A model generated the notes under the pieces. The model was not told the origin of the DNA. It saw only the letters and a list, made by a program, of their open reading frames with translations, and did not search any database. A stretch of DNA of 6,121 bases from the NCBI GenBank assembly GCA_945949625.1, contig CAMFFI010000076.1, positions 1-6,121 of the forward strand, in the 5' to 3' direction. Shown here piece by piece: positions 1-5,589 of this stretch. This DNA comes from an uncultured bacterium. GTDB lineage: Bacteria; Bacillota; Clostridia; Oscillospirales; Acutalibacteraceae. Both the position numbers and the translations under genes were made by a program. Numbering within the stretch: the first letter of the stretch is position 1; the number at the start of each line of letters is the position of its first letter.

Positions 1-62
1 TGACACAGCCAGACTAATGATAATTTTTTCTTGATAAAAATATTATACGAGGAGAGAAATAT

Positions 63-629
63 ATGAAAGAATCAACAAAAACATTAAAGACAAATTCTGC
101 TGTAAGCGTTAAGAAAATTACAATTACGGCAATGTTTGCAGCTATTGTTACTGTTGCAACGGCTTTTATTAAAATTCCAAGCGCATTAGGATACGCTCAT
201 CCCGGCGACTCAATGGTGTATCTTGCAGCTTGCGTTTTACCCGGACCTTATGGTATAATAGCCTCATCAATCGGCGGAGCAATGGCAGACCTTATATCCG
301 TCTATCCCCAGTGGATACTGCCTACCTTTATAATTAAAGGTCTTAATGCAGTTCCCTTTGTTTTATGCAGAATGATTTTAAAGAAAAGAAATAAGGATAA
401 CAGAATAATCAATCTTCCTGTTCTCTTGATGCTTATTCCTACAACTGCCGTAACCGTTTTCGGATATTTCATAGGCAACTGGCTGCTTTATGATTGGGCA
501 GGAGCCGTTGCAGAGCTTGCTACATGGTGGTTACAGCCCGGCGTCGGTGCAGTTATCTTTATTGCAGTAGGATTAGGTCTTGACGCATTGAAATTCAAGC
601 AAAAAATACTGCCGAAATTTATGAGGTAA
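63..629 (+). CDS. ECF transporter S component (substrate-binding membrane subunit)
   Basis: This is a small integral membrane protein of 188 aa that resembles the S components of energy-coupling factor (ECF) importers, closest in feel to the riboflavin/HMP/pyridoxine-type group (PF07155-like). Such proteins bind a vitamin or precursor and dock on the shared EcfT-EcfA-EcfA' energising module, which is not in this window. After a polar N-terminus (residues 1-17) come about five to six hydrophobic segments, roughly 18-38, 49-68, 70-80, 85-104, 116-140 and 158-175. Family-like landmarks are the GYAHPGDS stretch (43-50), GPYG (61-64), the GGAMADL turn (71-77) and PTFIIKGL (87-94). Length is normal for the family. 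The ATG at 63 is chosen because GAGGAGAG (49-56) lies at good spacing. The next gene starts 4 nt after the stop. The substrate cannot be read from sequence. No recognisable riboswitch lies in the 62 nt upstream, although a leader could lie beyond the window edge. Confidence 0.85.
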   Translation: MKESTKTLKTNSAVSVKKITITAMFAAIVTVATAFIKIPSALGYAHPGDSMVYLAACVLPGPYGIIASSIGGAMADLISVYPQWILPTFIIKGLNAVPFVLCRMILKKRNKDNRIINLPVLLMLIPTTAVTVFGYFIGNWLLYDWAGAVAELATWWLQPGVGAVIFIAVGLGLDALKFKQKILPKFMR

Positions 630-633
630 ATAT

Positions 634-1245
634 ATGAGTGAGGAAATCGTTTATACTTATAAAAATAAGGTGTATCTTAACATTACAAACAAATGTCCCT
701 GTGCCTGTACTTTTTGCATAAGGAGCAAAAAGGACGCAATCGGCAGTGCGGACAGTCTGTGGCTTAACCATAATCCCTCTTTTGAGGAGGTTAAGCAGGC
801 GCTTGAAGGCTTTAACCTTGAAAATTGTGAGGAAATTATTTTTTGCGGTTACGGAGAGCCTACAAATTCCTTTGACGTGCTTATCAAAACCGCAAAATAC
901 ATAAGAGAAAAGTTAAAAATTAAAACAAGAGTAAATACAAACGGTCTGGGTAATCTTGTAAATGAAAGAAATATAGTTAAAGAGCTGTGTGAAAATGTGG
1001 ACGCAGTATCTATAAGTCTTAACTGCTCAAATAAAGAGGATTACTTAAAAACAGTAAGACCAAAGTTCGGCATAAAGTCTTATGATGCAATGCTTGATTT
1101 TGCAAAGGAATGTAAAGAGTACACCGACAACGTAATGCTTTCTGTTGTAGATGTTATAGGAAATGAAGAAGTTGAAAAATGCAGAAAGATTGCAGACAGT
1201 ATAAATATTCCGCTCCGTGTAAGAAAATACGACAATTCACAGTAA
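634..1245 (+). CDS. Radical SAM protein, TatD-associated type
   Basis: This compact radical SAM protein of 203 aa carries the CX3CX2C cluster motif as C21, C25 and C28 inside TNKCPCACTFCIR. These cysteines would hold the 4Fe-4S cluster that cleaves S-adenosylmethionine. An extra cysteine, C23, sits inside the motif. A GYGEPT segment (72-77) matches the SAM-binding GGE-type motif, and NTNGLG (101-106) is a typical beta-strand-end motif of the partial TIM barrel. The N-terminal YxYxNxxYLNITNxCPCxCTFCIR pattern is the style of the family annotated as TatD-linked radical SAM proteins. That family is usually found beside or fused to a TatD-type hydrolase, and no tatD is visible here. There is no C-terminal SPASM-like cysteine cluster. 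GAGG at 623-626 overlaps the end of the preceding transporter gene and supports the ATG at 634, so the two genes are probably translationally coupled. The substrate is unknown. Confidence 0.82.
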   Translation: MSEEIVYTYKNKVYLNITNKCPCACTFCIRSKKDAIGSADSLWLNHNPSFEEVKQALEGFNLENCEEIIFCGYGEPTNSFDVLIKTAKYIREKLKIKTRVNTNGLGNLVNERNIVKELCENVDAVSISLNCSNKEDYLKTVRPKFGIKSYDAMLDFAKECKEYTDNVMLSVVDVIGNEEVEKCRKIADSINIPLRVRKYDNSQ

Positions 1246-1259
1246 AATATTCTAAAATT

Positions 1260-1300
1260 AAAGGTACAGACTTGATTGGTTTTCAAATCTGTACCTTTTT
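1260..1300 (+). terminator. Rho-independent terminator of the transporter/radical SAM unit, possibly bidirectional
   Basis: An 11-bp perfect stem pairs 1260-1270 (AAAGGTACAGA) with 1288-1298 (TCTGTACCTTT). A short inner TTGA/TCAA stem (1272-1275 with 1283-1286) closes a 7-nt loop. The 3' arm ends in a T run (1296-1300), starting 15 nt after the radical SAM stop codon. Read on the other strand the hairpin is followed by TTTAATTTTAG, a weaker U-rich tail. It could therefore also end transcription coming leftwards out of spoVAF, for which I see no other hairpin between 1301 and 1357. Confidence 0.85.
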
Positions 1301-1357
1301 AATTGTGGATTAGTATAATATAAAATTAAAATTTCTTATCTGAATTCTAATCGTGGC

Positions 1358-2755
1358 TTAATCCTTTGTCCTGATACGGACAAGCTTTTTGATAAGCTCT
1401 TTTCCGTTAAAGGGAAAAAGAGGATACATATAGCTTTTTCCCGAAATTGTTTTGTTTGAGTATAAGATTATTAGATTTATAATGTTTCCTGCAATAAATC
1501 CCCACAGATTAAACAGAGCGGTAAAAATTAAAAGCAGAACACGGCAGAATTTAAGGCTGTAACCTAATTCGTAGCTTGGCTGGGTGTAGTTTGCAATTGT
1601 TACAAACGCCATATATAAAATTGCTTCTCCGCATAACCACCCGGATTTTACCGCAAAGTCGGAAAGAGCTATTGCGCCTATGATACTTAAGGGAGTTGTA
1701 AGACTTGAAGGTGTGTTTAAAGACGCAAGCCTTAGTCCGTCAATACCGATTTCAATAATCAAAAGCTGAAAAACTACGGGCACATTTTGTGCTTCGTCAA
1801 GAAGAAGAAACTTAAAAGCGTCCGGGACATATTGTGGGTTTTGCAGACACAAAAGCCAGACGGGCGTAATAATTACCGATAGTATCGTTATAAAATATCT
1901 TGCCACACGCAGATAAGTTGCCGTAACGGGAGAAAAGTAGAAGTCGTCGGCCTCTTCAAGCAAATCAAAAATAGACGTGGGCAGCAGTATTGCCGAGGGA
2001 GAGTTGTCCACCAGAATAACAATATTTCCTTTAATTACAGCAGAGGCGGCTGTATCGGGACGTTCCGTATGCTTTACCTTCGGAAAGGGATTGAGCCATA
2101 AATTGGGATACAGCTTTTCAATCAGGCTTTGCTGATTCATAGTAAGGGACTCGGTTTTAATATTTTCAATTCTCTTAATAAGCTCCTTCAGCAGCTTTTT
2201 GTCAACCTTATTCTCCATATAGCAAACAGCTATGTCGGTTTTTGATTTTGTACCTGCCCGCAGTGCTTTAATGCGAAGCTTGGGGTCACGTATTCTTCTC
2301 CTTATTAATGCGGTGTTAAACACTATGGTTTCCACAAAGCCGTCCTTACTGCCCCGCAAAACCTTGTCGTTTTCAGGCTCGCTTGTTTCACGCTGAGGGT
2401 ATGTTCTTGTATCAAGAAGAATTGCCTTGTCAAAGCCTTCAACAACCAATGCGCATACGCCGCTTAGAATATCTGTGGTGATTTTTTCTTCATCGCCTGT
2501 GGTTTCAACCTCAATGTATGGAACACAGCAGGCGGCAAAGGTGTCGGCACTTTCAAAAAAGCTGTCCTTTGTGTTTTTATAGAAAAACTCCATAAGCTTT
2601 TCCACAATTTCGTCCTTTGTTAATCCGTCGGCAAAAAACATAACAGCCTTGTGGTTGTTTAAAGTGATTTTTCTTTCAATCAAATCAAAGCTTTTTTCAG
2701 GCTCAAGAAGGTTTTTTATTGCGGTTAGGTTTTTTTCATAACTTTCAGTAAGCAT
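1358..2755 (-). CDS. spoVAF: Stage V sporulation protein AF, GerA-family spore germination protein
   Basis: This 465-aa protein belongs to the GerA family (PF03323) and is closest to SpoVAF rather than to the A subunits of nutrient receptors. SpoVAF sits in the inner spore membrane and takes part in germination (ion and small-molecule release). The soluble N-terminal part (about 1-280) carries the family hallmarks GSKDGFVET (135-143), NTALIRRRIRDP (147-158), NPFPKVKHTERPD (222-234) and the LVDNSPSAILLPT block (248-260). The C-terminal part (about 284-432) is a bundle of roughly five hydrophobic segments (about 286-304, 322-340, 354-366, 376-390 and 403-432), followed by a basic tail. Length is slightly below the roughly 490 aa of the Bacillus protein. 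The ATG at 2755 is supported by AAAAAGGAGC (2761-2770). The gene follows gpr after an 18-nt gap with no terminator, so they share a transcript. No other spoVA gene is in the window, unlike the Bacillus spoVA operon. A generic GerA subunit is the main alternative name. Confidence 0.88.
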   Translation of the reverse strand: MLTESYEKNLTAIKNLLEPEKSFDLIERKITLNNHKAVMFFADGLTKDEIVEKLMEFFYKNTKDSFFESADTFAACCVPYIEVETTGDEEKITTDILSGVCALVVEGFDKAILLDTRTYPQRETSEPENDKVLRGSKDGFVETIVFNTALIRRRIRDPKLRIKALRAGTKSKTDIAVCYMENKVDKKLLKELIKRIENIKTESLTMNQQSLIEKLYPNLWLNPFPKVKHTERPDTAASAVIKGNIVILVDNSPSAILLPTSIFDLLEEADDFYFSPVTATYLRVARYFITILSVIITPVWLLCLQNPQYVPDAFKFLLLDEAQNVPVVFQLLIIEIGIDGLRLASLNTPSSLTTPLSIIGAIALSDFAVKSGWLCGEAILYMAFVTIANYTQPSYELGYSLKFCRVLLLIFTALFNLWGFIAGNIINLIILYSNKTISGKSYMYPLFPFNGKELIKKLVRIRTKD

Positions 2756-2773
2756 AATTTGCTCCTTTTTAAA

Positions 2774-3658
2774 TTATACAAGCATTGCCAGGTCCTCAAG
2801 CTCCAGACCTTTGTGCAATGCAAAATTTACAGACATTGAAATAAGCCGTGAGGCTCTGTCAATCAGCAAATCAATCTCTTTCGGAGTTACCACCATTTTT
2901 CGTCCGTTGGGAGTAAGCTTTTCCCTAAGATTATTTGCATCGGTTTCGTCCTGAATGTCAAGCAAATCGCTTGCCATGGTGGCGGCATCAACAACTGTGG
3001 GAACACCGATTGCAATTACGGGAATACCCATGGTTTCGCTGTTAATTTTAGTTCGGTGATTTCCCACCCCTGCACCAGGCGAAATGCCCGTGTCGCTTAT
3101 TTGTAAAGTACAGCCTAAGCGTTCCAGCCTGCGTGACGCAAGTGCGTCAACTGCAATTATTGCGGTAGGTTTTATTTTTTTTACAATACTTAAAAGATAT
3201 TCTCCTGTTTCAATTCCCGTCTGACCTGTTACGCCTGTGGCGAGAACCGCAACCGGCCTTAGCTTGTCCAGTCCCGTTGAACGTGCAAGCTCTCCTGTTA
3301 TATGGCGTGTTGCAAGAACCTGAGCGCTTGTTTTGGGACCTAAAGCATCCGGAGTAATTTCTACATTTCCCAAGCCGCAGACAAGCACAAGTCCGTTTAC
3401 GGGCAGAAGCCGCCTTATTTCACAGCCAATTGTTTTAAGCCGTTTGTCTGTGTTGGAAAAATTATCCGTCAAGGGCGGTAATTCAACTGTAATGTATGTT
3501 CCTTTTTCTTTATGAAGCAGCTGACCTGCACGATTTGTCTTAACCGTAAGCCTTGAAATTTCAAGACCGTTTTCCGTATATTCCTTAAAATCTACTCCGC
3601 CTACTTCTTCACCGGCAATTTCTCTTGCCTCTACGGCAAGGTCTGTTCTTAACTCCAC
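2774..3658 (-). CDS. gpr: Germination protease GPR (spore protease, peptidase family A25)
   Basis: GPR degrades the small acid-soluble proteins that coat spore DNA once germination begins. It is made in the forespore as a zymogen that later self-processes. Family blocks are clear: RTDLAVEARE near the N-terminus, VCGLGNVEITPDALGP, GVTGQTGIETGE, AVDALASR, QISDTGISPGAGVGN and IAIGVPTVVDAATMASD. Counted from the start given here, the two aspartates equivalent to those critical in the Bacillus enzyme are D104 (TPDALGP) and D171 (AVDALAS). TDLAVE resembles the SASP-type site where the zymogen is cut, so the propeptide would be only about six residues. Start choice: the GTG at 3658 has AGAGGTGA (3665-3672) at proper spacing. 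A GTG at 3667 would add three residues but abuts the GAGG with no spacer. At 294 aa it is shorter than the roughly 370 aa Bacillus protein, as clostridial versions tend to be. It is the first gene of the gpr-spoVAF operon. Confidence 0.93.
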   Translation of the reverse strand: MELRTDLAVEAREIAGEEVGGVDFKEYTENGLEISRLTVKTNRAGQLLHKEKGTYITVELPPLTDNFSNTDKRLKTIGCEIRRLLPVNGLVLVCGLGNVEITPDALGPKTSAQVLATRHITGELARSTGLDKLRPVAVLATGVTGQTGIETGEYLLSIVKKIKPTAIIAVDALASRRLERLGCTLQISDTGISPGAGVGNHRTKINSETMGIPVIAIGVPTVVDAATMASDLLDIQDETDANNLREKLTPNGRKMVVTPKEIDLLIDRASRLISMSVNFALHKGLELEDLAMLV

Positions 3659-3687
3659 AAGGCTCACCTCTGAATGTTTATGTAAAT

Positions 3688-3716
3688 TATTATTGTAAAA
3701 TTTTTTAAAACTATTC
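3688..3716 (-). promoter_or_regulatory. Sigma-G-like (forespore) promoter for gpr-spoVAF
   Basis: On the minus strand GAATA (3712-3716) matches the sigma-G -35 pattern GNATR. AATAATA (3688-3694) differs from the CATAATA-type -10 by its first base only. The spacer is exactly 17 nt. Transcription would start near 3681, giving a leader of about 20 nt before the GTG at 3658, which just accommodates the ribosome binding site. In Bacillus gpr is read by sigma-F and sigma-G; no GGNNAN-type sigma-F -10 is seen here. The assignment is by eye from consensus and gene identity. Confidence 0.5.
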
Positions 3717-3745
3717 TTTACATAAATAAACTCTGTTGATATAAT
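3717..3745 (+). promoter_or_regulatory. Sigma-A promoter for the secreted cysteine protease gene
   Basis: TTTACA (3717-3722) and a perfect TATAAT (3740-3745) are separated by exactly 17 nt, which is close to the vegetative sigma-A consensus. Transcription would begin near 3752, leaving a 5' leader of about 40 nt with GAGGA (3778-3782) as ribosome binding site before the ATG at 3792. The -35 box directly abuts the -35 box of the opposing gpr promoter. I see no riboswitch or strong hairpin in the short leader. Confidence 0.72.
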
Positions 3746-3791
3746 GAATACAATTCCGTTATAAATTTTTGTTTGCTGAGGATGAATTTCT

Positions 3792-5438
3792 ATGAAAAAG
3801 CTTAATACTTTAAAAAAGATAACTGCATTGTCTCTTTCAGCTATGCTTGTATTTTCCGTTTGTGCTGTTTCGGCTGATGCGGCTGAGGTTTCACAAAAGC
3901 AGGTTCAGGCTCAGCTCATTGATGTTAATGAGCTTAAGGCTGAAAGCTCTTTGCCCGAAAAGTACAGCTCTGTGGATATGGGTTATGTAACATCAGTAAA
4001 GAACCAAAGCGGAAAAAATTGCTGGGCATACGGAACATTGTCCACATTTGAAAGCGTCCTTTTAAAAAATGCTTTTACCGTATCCGATTACTCTGTTTCC
4101 CATATGGATAACTGGGGAACGCCTAATGAAAACGGAAAGGGCTGGCAAAGAAGCGCCGGCAGCGGCGCCTTAAACTGGCTGCCTATGGGATATCTTATTT
4201 CACGTCAGGGACCGTATAGGACAGTTGTTGATGAAAACGACAATAAAAGCGAGAAGTATGCAGATGTAGATGTAAATGCAATTGAGTATGTCAGTAAGGA
4301 TAATCCCAAAAGAATAAAAGAGCTTATTTATAATTACGGCTCAGTTGAGGCTAACTATAACAATGCTTATCAGAGATATTTTAACAGCGGCAGAACAGCT
4401 TTTTATTGTTATAACAAAAATGCGTCCGTAGAGGGGCACGGAATAAGCGTAGTAGGCTGGGATGATAACTATCCTAAGGAAAATTTTACCGATTGCGGAC
4501 AAACTCCAAGCGAAAACGGAGCATGGCTTGTAAAAAACAGTTGGGGGGACTACAATCCCTTACACGGTTACTTTTGGATTTCTTATGAGGATTTGTTTAT
4601 TTTTTCAAACGTTTTTTCTTTAAGCTTTGCAATTACCAATATACAGCACACCGATAAATATAACAAACTGTATCAAAATGAAACAGACGGAGTAACCTGC
4701 GATTTTGGAAGTTTTAAAAATATGCAGGAGGTATCATACATAAGCTTTTATGATTTTTCCGACGGATACGACAGCCTTAACAAGGTTATTTTTGAAACTC
4801 TGGCTTTGGGGGCGGATTACAGGGTTTACTATGTTCCTGCCGACGAAAAGTCTGTTGAAAGCGATAAATCAAAATGGACTCTTCTTGCAGAGGGTACTGT
4901 TGATTATCAGGGATATATTTGTGTTGATACTCAAAAATTCAAGTTGCCTCTGGGATATGGCGCCATAGCCGTAACCATAGACACATCAGCAGTAAACGAA
5001 GGCGTTGATACATCCAGCTCTTCTTATATTAAAAATTCAATCGGTACCAATGAGTGGCTGAGGGTTGCAGGTACAACAGATAATTATTATTATTTGAATG
5101 AAAGCAGCTATAATAAATGCTATATTCTTTGTAATGATGAGATTTATGAATTAAAATCCTACTATGCAAAGACATTAAAAGATGAAATGGGAGGAACCTT
5201 TGTTATAAAGGCTGAAACGGAAAACACCTCAAAGGAAGAGCCGAAAGTTACTTTGCTGGGAGATGCGGATTTAAGCGGAGTTTTAAATATTTCCGACGCA
5301 ACATTTATACAGATGTGCCTGGCAGATTTGTCTGAATCATCAGTAATAAGAGATTTGAATTCCGATTATAACGGTGACGGTAAGGTTACAATTTTAGATG
5401 CAACTGCTGTTCAGCTGCATCTTGCAGGACTTGAATGA
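3792..5438 (+). CDS. Secreted papain-family (C1A) cysteine protease with lectin-like domain and C-terminal type I dockerin
   Basis: This 548-aa exported protease starts with a signal peptide (KK-rich N-terminus, hydrophobic 10-26, likely cut near ADA-AEVS at about residue 30). The papain-like domain spans roughly 54-280. The active site is intact: oxyanion Gln72 and catalytic Cys77 (NQSGKNCWAY), His216 (EGHGISVVGWDD) and Asn249 (VKNSWGD). There is no room for a classic I29 inhibitor propeptide, since only about 25 residues separate the signal peptide from the catalytic domain. Residues about 281-455 look like a beta-rich lectin-like domain of the kind that follows C1 domains in bacterial and archaeal homologues. 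After a charged linker comes a dockerin (about 488-548) with two calcium loops: D491/D493/S495/D502 and D525/N527/D529/D536. This implies attachment to a cohesin-bearing scaffold, though no cohesin is in the window. The gene is monocistronic, with its own sigma-A promoter and terminator, between gpr and spoIIP. The target protein is unknown. Confidence 0.9.
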   Translation: MKKLNTLKKITALSLSAMLVFSVCAVSADAAEVSQKQVQAQLIDVNELKAESSLPEKYSSVDMGYVTSVKNQSGKNCWAYGTLSTFESVLLKNAFTVSDYSVSHMDNWGTPNENGKGWQRSAGSGALNWLPMGYLISRQGPYRTVVDENDNKSEKYADVDVNAIEYVSKDNPKRIKELIYNYGSVEANYNNAYQRYFNSGRTAFYCYNKNASVEGHGISVVGWDDNYPKENFTDCGQTPSENGAWLVKNSWGDYNPLHGYFWISYEDLFIFSNVFSLSFAITNIQHTDKYNKLYQNETDGVTCDFGSFKNMQEVSYISFYDFSDGYDSLNKVIFETLALGADYRVYYVPADEKSVESDKSKWTLLAEGTVDYQGYICVDTQKFKLPLGYGAIAVTIDTSAVNEGVDTSSSSYIKNSIGTNEWLRVAGTTDNYYYLNESSYNKCYILCNDEIYELKSYYAKTLKDEMGGTFVIKAETENTSKEEPKVTLLGDADLSGVLNISDATFIQMCLADLSESSVIRDLNSDYNGDGKVTILDATAVQLHLAGLE

Positions 5439-5445
5439 AAAATAG

Positions 5446-5483
5446 ACAACATCCAAAAGACTTTGGGTGTTGTTTATTTTTTT
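5446..5483 (+). terminator. Rho-independent terminator of the cysteine protease gene
   Basis: A 12-bp stem pairs 5446-5457 (ACAACATCCAAA) with 5462-5473 (TTTGGGTGTTGT). It contains one T-G wobble and has a 4-nt AGAC loop. TTATTTTTTT follows directly (5474-5483). The stem starts 7 nt after the protease stop codon. It should insulate spoIIP from protease transcription, so spoIIP needs its own promoter. Confidence 0.92.
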
Positions 5484-5532
5484 GCAAATATTCCGAAAAA
5501 TATTTATTGTTTAATTAGGTAGTAGTATAAAT

Positions 5533-5560
5533 TCTAAATGCACCTGCTGTTTCATATATT
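5533..5560 (+). promoter_or_regulatory. Weak candidate sigma-E promoter for spoIIP
   Basis: CATATATT (5553-5560) matches the sigma-E -10 consensus CATACAAT at 6 of 8 positions. TCTAAAT (5533-5539) matches the TCATATT-like -35 at only 4 of 7, with a 13-nt spacer. Transcription would start near 5567, just upstream of the ribosome binding site. The expectation of sigma-E control comes from spoIIP in Bacillus; the sequence match alone is weak. Another TATAAAT (5526-5532) has no good -35. Confidence 0.25.
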
Positions 5561-5584
5561 AAAAGAGATGCAGTAAAGCAGGTG
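5541..5584 (+). repeat. Inverted repeat overlapping the spoIIP ribosome binding site
   Basis: CACCTGCT (5541-5548) is the exact reverse complement of AGCAGGTG (5577-5584), with 28 nt between the arms. The right arm contains AGGTG, the core of the spoIIP ribosome binding site AGGTGAT (5580-5586), which lies just before the GTG at 5590. In RNA the left arm could mask the ribosome binding site; in DNA the pair could be an operator around the candidate -10. An 8-bp chance match is possible. Confidence 0.4.
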
Positions 5585-5589
5585 ATTAA

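Noticed and set aside
1..17. Possible last codons of an upstream gene ending in TAA at 15-17.
   Set aside because: Only five codons are visible and the other frames are equally plausible, so nothing supports a gene.
1..62. Possible riboswitch tail or promoter before the ECF S component.
   Set aside because: No TPP, FMN, cobalamin or preQ1 core motif is visible. TTGATA (31-36) and TATTAT (41-46) are only 4 nt apart and the latter sits too close to the ribosome binding site.
1311..1322. TAGTATAATATA as a sigma-A -10 facing spoVAF on the + strand.
   Set aside because: No acceptable -35 at 16-18 nt upstream, and it would only drive antisense RNA; AT-rich intergenic sequence gives such matches easily.
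3333..3515. A 60-codon + strand open frame inside gpr.
   Set aside because: It is antisense to strongly conserved GPR sequence, has no family resemblance and no ribosome binding site context.
4750..4968. A 72-codon + strand frame inside the cysteine protease gene.
   Set aside because: It overlaps the lectin-like region out of frame, with no independent start signals; the protease frame is intact across it.
5538..5576. A 12-codon open frame (MHLLFHILKEMQ) just upstream of spoIIP that might be a leader peptide.
   Set aside because: No ribosome binding site at usable spacing and no amino-acid bias that would suggest attenuation; the length is expected by chance.
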